Shown one piece after another: positions 11,421-20,952 of a stretch of 42,570 nt of DNA. How positions within the stretch are numbered: position 1 is the stretch's first letter; every line of letters starts with the position of its first letter. The DNA is taken from NCBI GenBank assembly GCA_049999725.1, contig JBNGIS010037936.1:1-42570 (forward strand). The letters run 5' to 3'. The notes below the pieces were generated by a model. The model was not told where the DNA came from and searched no databases. It was given only the letters and a program-made list of their open reading frames with translations. A program made the position numbers and the translations under genes. This DNA comes from Haplomitrium mnioides (Eukaryota > Marchantiophyta > Haplomitriopsida > Calobryales).

Positions 11421-11860
11421 GCTTCATGGAATTGAAGAGGCGATTGGCGAGTACCAATGTTCTAGTGCCTCCTAGTTGGGGGAGAGAATTTCACGTTATG
11501 ATTGATGTGTTCGGCTTCTGCATCGGGGCGGTACTGAGCTAGACGGATGAGAAGGGCAGGGATCATCCGATTTATTTTGCCACCAAGCTACTAGCCCTAG
11601 CGGAGAAGAATTACTCTGCTACAGATCGGGAAGCCTTAGGAATCATTTATGCCTTAAAGAAATTCATGCATTACTTGTTGCATTACAAGATGATCTTCTA
11701 CACCAATCAAAATGCTCTCAAGTACATGGTAAATAAACTGGATGTGACAAGACGGATTGCGAGGTGGGTGTTTCTCCTGTAGGAGTTCAACTTTGAAGTG
11801 AGGATCAAGCCAGAGAGGAAGCACAACAATGTTGACTTGTTCTCCCGAATTGTTGGGCTG
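11421..11860 (+). pseudogene. Decayed RNase H, element C
   Basis: RNase H degrades the RNA strand during reverse transcription. The visible motifs are MIDVFGFCIGAVLS (first acidic residue), ATDREALGIIYALKKF (second acidic residue), a TNQNALKYM segment and NNVDLFSRI. In element B the third segment reads TDHNALKYM, so the third-site aspartate has become asparagine here (codon 11705-11707). In-frame TAG codons at 11540 and 11780 stand where element B has CAG. The domain is inactive on both counts. Confidence 0.9.
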
Positions 11861-12084
11861 ATCAATCAGGAGGAGGTGGACAATGCGTTTCTAGATGAGG
11901 ACCTATTCCAGGTGAAAGCTGAGAGAGTTACGGACTATACTGCCATAACAGAATTCCTCCTTTCAGCTCAAATCCCGAAAGGCAGTAGCAAAGAGGAAGC
12001 TGCCATGTTCCTCAAAAAAATGAAGCCATATCTACTAATCAAGAGAGTGTTGCACAAGAGGGGGTACGATGGGATGATCAGACG

Positions 12085-13200
12085 ATGCTTGGAGTGGGAT
12101 CAATCCATGGTGGTAATACGGGCCGTGCACAAAGAGGAGGTGGGGGGCCATTTTGCAACAAACACCACCATCAAGAAGATTTTGGATCTAGGGTACTAGT
12201 GGCCCACTCTACACAAAGATGTGCACTTCTGGGTGAAGAGGTGCAACGCATGCCAAAGGATGGGGAGGCCAGCAACTAACCAGCATCATCCCTTGGTTCC
12301 AATTATTCCTTTGGCACCTTTTGAAAAGTGGGGAATTTATTTCATTGGCCCGATTGTACCCTCCACCCATAGGGGCAACAGGTACATTTTGTTGCTACGG
12401 ATTATGCAATGAAATGGGTGGAGGCTAGAGCCACTCAGAAGGATGATGCCAAGACAATGGCTACCTTCCTCTATGAACAAATGTTTTGCAGGTTTGGATC
12501 CCCGCTAGAGCTTGTGAGTGACCAGGGTATGCATTTCATCAACCAGGTAATTAAGGACCTGACTACAAGATATTTGGTCAAGCACCACCGTACTACATCC
12601 TATCATCCAAAGGCTATCGAGCTTACAGAAAGGGAAAATGGGATAATAGGTAAGATCCTTAGCAAAATGGTGGCAACCAACAAGGCGGACTGTGACCTCA
12701 AGCTGCTAACAGCAACCCATGCCTATAATCTGGCTTACAAGACCACAATTTGCCACTTCCCTTATTTCTTGGTATTTGGACAGCACGTTGTAGTGCCAGT
12801 AGAGTATGAAGTGCCCACTAGACGACTGTTGAAGGAAGAGAGGATGGCAGATGATCAGAGTAGGAGGGAGAGATTATATCAGTTGGAGAGCTTGGAGGAA
12901 GCTAGAGAGCAAGCCTAGGGAAAGTTGGAGCACCAAAAGCAATTGCGAAAGCAACAACACGATAAGACCCTGAAACCAATTGACCTCTGGGAGGGGAACC
13001 TGGTGCTACTATATGACAGTAGGTTTGTGCACTTCCTAGGGAAGTTACACACCAGATGGATGGGCCTCTTTGTGTTGAAAAAATTGCATTAAAATGGGTC
13101 AGTAGAATTGGAAACGTAGGAGGGTCAAAAGTTTGCCAATCGAGTGCATTTCGACCGCCTCAAGAGGTACGTAAACCAAGAGGAGGAAGGAGGGGGACCG
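12085..13200 (+). pseudogene. Decayed integrase with GPY/F-like tail, element C
   Basis: Integrase inserts element cDNA. An HHCC zinc finger is visible (VHKEEVGGHF, then CNACQRM near 12240), broken by a stop at 12197. In the catalytic core the first aspartate is lost: WGIYFIGP has tyrosine (12338-12340) where element B has WGIDFIGP. The second (SDQGMHF) and the glutamate region (LTERENG) remain. A frameshift occurs near 12400. After the core, a module near 12985-13100 (LLYDSRFVHFLGKLHTRW, then GLFV and a short conserved HFDRLKRY) resembles the GPY/F module of gypsy integrases. No chromodomain is seen. The coding region ends near 13200, just before a GT-rich tract. Confidence 0.9.
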
Positions 13201-13223
13201 ATGGTGATCCAATCGGAGATTCT

Positions 13224-13290
13224 AGGTGAGTGTGTGTGTGAGTGTGTTGGGTGTGTGAGTATGTGGGGTGTGTGAGTGTATAAGGTCGTT
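13224..13290 (+). repeat. GT-rich simple repeat at the end of pol
   Basis: Runs of TGTGTGTG and GTGTGTGAG interleave here, right after the integrase coding end and about 120 bp before the polypurine tract. Element B has the equivalent (CA-rich on +) at 35443-35494. It is thus part of the family's internal region, not a chance microsatellite. Confidence 0.8.
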
Positions 13291-13402
13291 TGTGAAATTG
13301 CACTACAACAACCTTGGATTAGCTAGGCAGTGACCACTACGGAGGAGGCAACCAGTGGAATTGATGAACGGGGAAGGGTGTTCACGAGGTTACTTCATAC
13401 TT

Positions 13403-13415
13403 GAAGGGGAAGTTA
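13403..13415 (+). other. Polypurine tract, element C
   Basis: GAAGGGGAAG followed by TTA directly precedes the 3' LTR. Element B has GAAGAGGGAG plus TTA at the same place. This is where plus-strand DNA synthesis is primed in LTR elements. Confidence 0.85.
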
Positions 13416-16367
13416 CGTCAGCCAGTAACATGGGGCACAAAGGAAGAATTCATGAGATTGGAGATGGCATTGGAACAATTTCTCTCTTGTAAGTGTTTGA
13501 GTACCTCGGAAGCAGCGGATCGACTCCAATCAATGAGCATGAGAGGATCGCTTGGATCTGAGGAGTGGAATGGGATCGTTTTGGAAGGAGAAAATGGAGT
13601 TGTGTTAGCCAGCGAGTAGGGGGGGCACCACTAAAATTCGACGGAAGTGGAAGAGAGCCTGCAAGTATCATTAAGATACAGGAATCAAGGCCCGAGCAAG
13701 AAGGAACAGAGCTCTCACCAGAGGCAATCAGCCGAGAGGAGGAAGGAAGGGCAACCTCGGAAGTGAGGAAGGAGCGGGGGCCAGAGGAGAAGGATCCGAG
13801 ACGCGGGGTGGAGATGGAAGAGTGCCAACGGGTGAGGGGGACTGCAGACAAGGAAAGGCAGTAGCGCAAGCGTTCGGATGTGCCACACTAGAAGCAGAAA
13901 TCGGGAAGAGGAAGGAGGGGGACATGGCCTTTGTAAGCAGCGACTACGCCAAGGATCGCGGGACACTCCAATCCGTCATACATTAACGGGTTCTATTGAG
14001 GTCCGCAACCCCTTCCTTTAGTGTCTGCGAGCCTTTGTGGAAATGTGGCGTCCTCAGAGGGCTCTAGGAGATTCAGTGGAATCATGGTATCCTTGGAGGG
14101 CTCTAGGAGATTTAGTGGAGACGTGGCAGGCGCAGGGGTGTCTGCAGGCCTTTGTGGAAACGTAGCGTCCTTGGAGGGCTCTGGGAGATTCAGAGGAGAC
14201 GTGGCAGGTGCAAGAGTGTTTGCCGGCCTTTGCGGAAACGTGGCACTCCGGAGGAGCCCATAGGATTTCTCGGACTTAAATCAACTTCAGAACTGTAGGT
14301 CAAAGGTGGTAGGCCAACTTCCTTGTTGAACACAGCACCAGACGGTGCTACCTCAAATACGTGGCGCTTGACAAGCCTGTTGGATCCTTCAGGTCAGAGA
14401 GAGGTCAACCATAGACGAAGGTCAGCGTGTTGGTCCAACTTCCCCGTTGAAAACAGCGTTGGACGGCACTCTACGGAACCAAGTCAACTGCGGGCCTAGA
14501 AGTTTCGTAAATTTCTTCAGACTTCATGTCCAAGGAATATTCGTGAATCTCTCTCGGTCAACTTCGAAACCTCAGGTCAGCTCGGCGGTCCAACTTCTCT
14601 GTTGAAAATAACGTCGGACAGCGCTACCTCGGATACGTGGCACTCCGGAGGAGCCCGTTGGATTCCTCAGACTTCGGTCAACTTCGAACCTACTAGTCAA
14701 TGGTGGCGGTCCAACTTCCCTATAGAAAATGGCGTTGGACGGTGGTCACGAAAGAAAGTCAACCTCGGAACTCAAGGTCCAAGGGATCCTTCCAACTCAC
14801 CAATCCGTTGGGTTCTTCAGACTTGGGTCTGTGGTCAACTACGAATCAAGGTCAATGTGGCGGTCAAGCTTCCGAGTTGGAGACGGCGACAACGGAGGAA
14901 AAGTCAAACTTCGGAACTCTGTTCCACGGGATTCTTTAGAACCTTGTTCCGCGGGATTCTTCGGAACCATGTTCCATAGGATTTCACGTACTCAACCCCG
15001 TAGACCTTTGAATTGACCATTGTACTTGGATCCTTCTGCAAATAGACGGGACAAGTGTCGCCACGTTCGGAGCCCGGGCCTAACAAGAATAACAACCTTT
15101 TCAAACGGGAAGGATTTGTAAGGGCGGAAGCGCGAAGGGTATACATCGACAGGTTGCGATATTGAATGGGTTGATGTTGATGTTAGTATGCAAGCAAGCT
15201 AAAGACGCGCAAGCGATATCGGGACAGGAAGACGCAACGAGGTAAAGAAGATGGCTTTCAAGTGAAAATTTACGTGAGGCGAGTGTACTTGTGCAGAGGC
15301 TAGCACGGGTGGAGGTGGATTGGAGGGGCGTTGAGAATCGTTGGGTCGGGAGCTCTAGAGGCTCAAGTAATCAAGGTGGACTCATCCCTACGGGTGGACT
15401 AGTAGCGGAGGTGAATCTATATGGGAAATTGAAGGGATCCCATTTGTTGAGAATTCGGGAGAGGCTACCAAGTGGGATCTTGGAATTGTCTCTACATCAT
15501 TTGTGTAGATGCATCAAACCCAGAAGTGCTCGGAGTGCTCTCTGGTTTATCCTTTCAAGTGGAGCCAAGAAGAGGATGGTTGCGTTAGTGCCCGCGCACT
15601 GCAAAGAAGACCTGTTCAAGTTTCAGAGGTGGAGTGAGTTGCTAGCAGTCGAGAGGACTGTCTTCTAGAGGTGGAAGTTAAAGAAATCCTCTTCCAAGCC
15701 TTAGGAAGTAAATCCAAGGCTTCTCGTGAGGAAGTTCAAAAACTATCTGGAAGAAAGGTGTGTGTGTGGGAGATGGAAGGAAGTTTGAGGTGGTAAGTTG
15801 AGGAAGAGAGGAGCCTGATGGGGAGGTCAGTCTTGGTGGTCCTATAAGGCATATGATTCTGGTGAAGTGCAATGAATGTATGTTGTTTGTAATTGTATAT
15901 GAGTGTGTGAGCTAGATTTGGGTTCTGTTCTATTGTGTAAGAAACAATTAGAACTAGGATCACCTAGGTATACCTGTTGTTCAGACCTTGGGATAGCCCT
16001 GTGAAGAGGGAGTCAAGTCCCTTGACATTGTTTTGTGACTCTCGGGTTATTGCATTCTGCTCCTCCATTGTATACAAGGTGGCTGGGCTTAGATTTGGGA
16101 ACCCTGAATTATATTGAAGATTACCACATAAGTACTTGGGTTTATGTGCATGGGTATTCTAGCATTGAGTGTGAATGATTAGCTGGGATGTTGAATTGAT
16201 TGTTGCAGAGAGGAAAGGCTTGTGAGGTGAAGAAGAGTTCCTTAAAGCCTCAAAGTGATAACTAGATAGGGGCCATCTCATAAAAGAACCCATTTCTCAT
16301 GTTTTCGTCCTCCTTTGCCTTCCAAGTAGCACTTGTGGAGGTTAAGGCCTAAAAGAGGGGAGTGACA
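13416..16367 (+). repeat. 3' LTR of element C (2952 bp)
   Basis: It is homologous over its length to 4564-7538. It starts CGTCAGCC (the first base of the canonical TG is changed) and ends AGTGACA. Subrepeats with ACGTGGC and GGTCAAC recur as in the 5' LTR. It is followed at once by the target duplication TCTTC and resumption of the satellite. Confidence 0.95.
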
Positions 16368-16372
16368 TCTTC
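16368..16372. repeat. Target-site duplication TCTTC, right copy (element C)
   Basis: Identical to 4559-4563. It is immediately followed by TCTACTCAACAACAATCTC, which is the satellite phase expected after the left flank. Confidence 0.93.
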
Positions 16373-17738
16373 TCTACTCAACAACAATCTCTTGCGGTCC
16401 TCCTATTTAATGCAATGCAAACCACAAGCCTTTGCAATTGTTGTTGAGTGGGATGTTAGTTGTTTCCTCTACTGAACAACAATCTCTTCTTTTCCTCTCA
16501 TTTATTGCAATGCACAAGTAGTTGCAGTTGTTGATGAGTGAGATGTTAACTGTCTCTTTTTTTTAGCAAAAATCTCCTCTTTTCCTTCTATTTCATGCAA
16601 TGCGATACAAAGCATAACACAAGCAATGAAAGTTTTGAGGAGTGAGATGTAAACTATCTCATATGTTGAACAACAATCTCCTACTTTTACTCCTATTTCA
16701 TGCAATGCAATACAATGCAAAGCAAAAGCCATTGCAAATGTTGATGAGAGAGATGTCAATTGTCTTATGTGCTCAACCACAACCTCCTTTTTTCTCTCAT
16801 TTCTTGCAGCGCGCTACAATGGACAAGCAGTTGCAGCTGTTCATTAGTCAAATGTGAATTGTCTCTTATGCTCAACAACAATATCTTGTTTTATTCCAAT
16901 TAAGTTCAATTTGAAGCACAAGGACGTGTAGTTGTTGATGAATAAGATGAGAATTGTCTTCATTGCATACCAAAAATCTCTCATTTTCCTCTCCTTTGAT
17001 GCAATGCACAATAATTCAAAGCACAAGAAGGTGCAGTTGTTGATGAGTGAGATGTGAGATCTCTTTTTCTCAACAACAATTTCTTCTTTTCCTCCCATTT
17101 CATGGAATGAAATACAGTGCAAAGTACAAGCAAGTGCATTTGTTGAGGAGTGAGATGTGAATTGTTTTCTCTTATTAGCAATAATATATTGTTTTCCTTC
17201 CATTTCATGCAATGCTATAAAATGCAATGCACAAGCACTTGCAGATGCAGTTGTTGTGGAGTGAAATGTGATATGCATCCTTTCCTTATCAACAATCTCT
17301 TCTTTTCCTCTCATTCCATCCAATGCAAAACAATGCAAAGCACAAGCCGTTGTAGTTGTTGATGAGTGATATGTAACTGTCTCCTTTTTTCAACAACAAT
17401 CTCTTCTTTTCCTCCAATTTCATGTAATACAATATGATGCAAAGCAAAAGTTGTTGTAGTTGTTGAGAAGTAAGATTTTAATTGTCTCCTATGCTTAGCA
17501 AAAGTTGTATTTTTTCCTTCCATTTTATGCAATACAATACAATGCAAAGCAAAAGTTGTTGCAGATGTTGATGATTGAGATGTTAATTGTCTACAATGGT
17601 CTGCAACAATCTCTTATTTTCCTCCCATTTCAATCAACAGGATACAATGTAAAGCTCAAGCAGTTGCACATTATGAATTATGAGATGTGATTTGTCTCCT
17701 CTACTCAACAACAACTTTTTATTTTCCTCTTATGACAT
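16368..17738. repeat. 105-bp satellite array, block 2
   Basis: About thirteen monomers continue the array of block 1. A run of variant monomers around 16620-17400, including CATGGAATGAAATAC at 17101 and CAAGTGCATTTGTTGAGG near 17131, reappears in the same order in block 3. The block is cut at 17738 by the solo LTR. Confidence 0.92.
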
Positions 17739-19411
17739 TGTCGCGCCCCTCCCTCCTTCCTTAACACCCAAATGATGTTATTTCACATGAAAAGGGGACA
17801 AAGAATTACTAGGCTCTTTAATGAGACGGCCCCCAAATCTTTGTTATCAAATTCAGATCTTAGCAATCCTAAACTTCACCTTGTATTTCTACACTCCTCT
17901 CAACCCAACCAAGCAAAAGATAGACCTACATTCTTCTCCATACACACAAAGCAACCACGACCTTACACCAAACAGTTTTGAGCACACGCCAATGCTGCTT
18001 TTGATGTAATCCAATTACAGGTATTCAATATACCCTTCCATAAAGAGGGGTGCATACAGTTATGACTCAAATACGGCCTTTCATCTCTCTCCTACAGGCT
18101 GCATCTTAAAACAACTAAGACTATGATTCACTCTTCCAAGATCTGAAATGCTAACGAGGCTAGCTACTCCAGCACCCGAACAAGTTAGAGCTATCGGATT
18201 TAATCTCCAAACAAAATCAAAAGTACCACCCCAGCTTTGAACCCAACCTATTGGCCTCCTTAAGCACATATAGACCTATCTTTCTCTCTATATCTCTCAT
18301 AACATCACTTTACTCTTGATTAGTGTTCTTGTCAAATCCCTACAAGTATAATAAGAGCATAAATCACAGTTTATCAACACACTATGAACCTCCCATCATA
18401 CTCCCCTCACTATTGTGCAACAAATCGTCACCAACACTCCAACCCCACTAGCATTGTAAGTAAAGTAGCCTCGTTTTCACCCAAACCAGCCCGAGATCTG
18501 CCTCAGACTTCCCAACACAATCCTTTAGCCTTTGAAGTTCTAGATAGAGTTTCAGAACCTTAGTTGCAAATATGAGTCATAATTCTACAAGCACAACCAC
18601 ACCAAAAATATTATCCAACTCTGCACACTCTATCTAGATAGTTTTCCAACTTCCTTTGCTAGAAGCTCTAAATTTACTTCCTCAAGCTCGGAAGAGATCA
18701 TATTTAACTTCCACCTCTAGAAGGCAAGCCTCCTAGCTGTTGGACCACCTACTCCACCAGAGACTTGGCTGGATCTTACCCGCAGTGCACAGGCACTAAC
18801 GTGGCAACTCCTCCTCTTTCTCCACCAAAATATGACACCAACAACACTCTTCTAATACTTCTAGGATTGATCACCTAAACAAACCAAAGCCAAGACGACA
18901 CCAGGATCCCTCTTGGCTGCCTCTCACAAAATACGAAACGAAAGAGTTCTCCTCTCCTCCAAGTATTGGTCCACCTCCAAATGTTGGTATGCCTTCAAGG
19001 ATGAGTTTACCTGAGTAGTTTGAGCCTCTAGAGCCTCTTGCTCAGCGATTCTCAACACCTCCTAAGTCCACCTCCATTTTGTGATGGTCCTCCTACATGA
19101 GTACACCCACTTCACTTAAGGTCTCACCAAAACTCCTTCCCCTGTAGCCCGCTGCTCTCTTTGCACAAAAAAATCAATCCTCGTAGCTCCAAAGTGAGGA
19201 AGTCTATACCCCGTGCTTGTTTCCTCCCCAACCTCGACCTTTCATCTCAGCCCTTCCTTTAGGGTCTCTATTTCCCCTATTTGACGGTCAAGTTGTGTGC
19301 TCCGCCTTTTCACACAACTTGCGCAGTGGTTTTCTAGATTTAGAGTATGAAATTAGCACCAATAGTTGGGTTTTGTTGTCTTCTTTCTAACAAGACTAAT
19401 TTCACGCCAAT

Positions 19412-19811
19412 NNNNNNNNNNNNNNNNNNNNNNNNNNNNNNNNNNNNNNNNNNNNNNNNNNNNNNNNNNNNNNNNNNNNNNNNNNNNNNNNNNNNNNNNN
19501 NNNNNNNNNNNNNNNNNNNNNNNNNNNNNNNNNNNNNNNNNNNNNNNNNNNNNNNNNNNNNNNNNNNNNNNNNNNNNNNNNNNNNNNNNNNNNNNNNNNN
19601 NNNNNNNNNNNNNNNNNNNNNNNNNNNNNNNNNNNNNNNNNNNNNNNNNNNNNNNNNNNNNNNNNNNNNNNNNNNNNNNNNNNNNNNNNNNNNNNNNNNN
19701 NNNNNNNNNNNNNNNNNNNNNNNNNNNNNNNNNNNNNNNNNNNNNNNNNNNNNNNNNNNNNNNNNNNNNNNNNNNNNNNNNNNNNNNNNNNNNNNNNNNN
19801 NNNNNNNNNNN
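19412..19811. other. Assembly gap (400 N)
   Basis: A run of N within the solo LTR. Its true length and content are unknown. Apparent open frames crossing it are artefacts. Confidence 0.99.
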
Positions 19812-20285
19812 CATGTTTGAAGGGAATCTTGATCCTCACTTCTATCCTTATGATTTGAGCAGCTTTTTGAGGTTGAACTTCAACTGACTCCAAAATCGTT
19901 GATACACATCAAGTTGACTTGGATTTTGTTGCATTGGATGCATCTTAAAGCTCTCTTTCCAACCAGCCCTAGACTAGCACCAGAGGTACTCAACCTGCCA
20001 TTCAATTTTTCCCATTACTGCTTAGGGTTTCCTCTGCCAAAAATCTAGTCAACTTGCAGGGGATAGATATCCCTCATTTCTCCACCATTTGGTCTCAAAT
20101 AAAACTTGATAGAAAGGAAATTGAATTGCGCTTTCATTGTGACAAAAATGAAGAGAAAAGGTTGAGAATCAAGAGAGTACTGATTGTTTGAAGTTCGTTG
20201 TTATGTGAGAGGGTCCCTTGGCAAGTGTCAACTCATGAAATGCCTTCAAATTATCCCAAAGTGTTGTGCGACATTGGTGTTGATG

Positions 20286-20293
20286 TATTTATA
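20286..20293 (-). promoter_or_regulatory. Putative TATA box in the solo LTR
   Basis: The - strand reads GGCTATAAATACATC, a good plant TATA box, about 660 bases after the LTR start. Transcription would start roughly 30 bases further left. The position fits a U3/R boundary. This is motif-based only. Confidence 0.5.
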
Positions 20294-20474
20294 GCCATCT
20301 TGCTCCCTTCACTTTGAATAGCATCCCTAGATTGGGTATATGGCTCCTTGCTCTATCCTCACTTGCCTCTGGACGGACCTAGTTCAGGGCTCTACCTTGG
20401 CCTTCAACAAAAATTTCCTTACGGTAGGATGTCCTTCGACAGTAGAGTAGGGTTGCCTAGCCCTCGACATTAGA

Positions 20475-20574
20475 NNNNNNNNNNNNNNNNNNNNNNNNNN
20501 NNNNNNNNNNNNNNNNNNNNNNNNNNNNNNNNNNNNNNNNNNNNNNNNNNNNNNNNNNNNNNNNNNNNNNNNNN
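20475..20574. other. Assembly gap (100 N) flanked by duplicated sequence
   Basis: Exactly 100 N, probably a placeholder. The 126 bases before it (20349-20474) match the 127 bases after it (20575-20701) with about five differences. This suggests either a real tandem duplication or two contig ends that overlap but were not merged. Confidence 0.97.
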
Positions 20575-20952
20575 TGCTCTATCCTCACTTGCCTTTGGAC
20601 GGACCTAGTTCAGGGCTCTACCTTTGCCTTCGACAAAAATTTCCTTACGGTAGGATGTCCTTCGATAGTAGAGTAGGGGCTGCCTAGCCCTCGACATTAG
20701 ATTAGTTTTGCTGAAATTTCTTTATGCTCCTATCTTTTTTCTCTCTTCCACATTTTTCCTCACTCTTTTTTCTTTTTGCTCCTCAATCCATCCATCCATG
20801 GCCTATGACCTTGATGCTTCCATTCGCCCTGAGCCTATTTGGAGTACTTTGATGTCCATCGCTTATCTATCCGACTGAAAATAGAGAATGTCTATGGCTA
20901 CACACCTATTTTTTTGAAAATTTTGATGAAGTACCTTCAAGTCCGATTGACA

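Larger units (their letters stand above)
4564..16367 (+). mobile_element. Element C: full-length Ty3/gypsy LTR retrotransposon, decayed
   Basis: An 11.8-kb element: 5' LTR 4564-7538, primer-binding site near 7547, gag, protease, reverse transcriptase, RNase H, integrase, polypurine tract near 13403, and 3' LTR 13416-16367. Integrase lies after RNase H, which is the Ty3/gypsy order rather than the copia order. Ends are TGTCA...TGACA, and a 5-bp duplication (TCTTC) flanks it. Many stops and frameshifts interrupt the polyprotein, and integrase and RNase H have each lost an active-site aspartate, so this copy cannot move on its own. The two LTRs differ by roughly 7 to 14 percent in two stretches compared by eye, so the insertion is not recent. 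There is no room for an env gene between integrase and the 3' LTR. The lineage within Ty3/gypsy is uncertain; the reverse transcriptase motifs resemble the Athila/Tat side of the family. Confidence 0.95.
17739..20952 (-). mobile_element. Solo LTR of a related gypsy subfamily (about 3.2 kb with gaps)
   Basis: On the + strand it begins TGTCGCGCCCC and ends GATTGACA, so the - strand LTR starts TGTCAATC and ends GCGACA. It is flanked by GACAT (17734-17738) and GTCAT (20953-20957), a one-mismatch 5-bp duplication. Joined, the flanks restore the satellite. Its left 1.4 kb matches the downstream part of the C/A/B LTRs (for example AGATAGTTTTCCAACTTCC, AGCCTCTAGAGCC and CAGCGATTCTCA). The right part is unrelated to theirs. 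No gag or pol is seen, and its length resembles the other LTRs, so a solo LTR left by LTR-LTR recombination is simplest. Unknown sequence in the gaps could change this. Confidence 0.8.

Noticed and set aside
12960-13200. Chromodomain at the integrase C-terminus
   Set aside because: The tail fits a GPY/F-like module (KLHTRW, GLFV); no aromatic cage or other chromodomain pattern follows before the coding end.
13200-13402. Possible env-like or extra open reading frame after integrase
   Set aside because: Only about 200 bases, including a GT-rich tract, separate the integrase end from the polypurine tract in C, and the arrangement is the same in B.
19347-19893. Open frames on both strands across the 400-N gap
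   Set aside because: They consist almost entirely of unknown residues from the gap.
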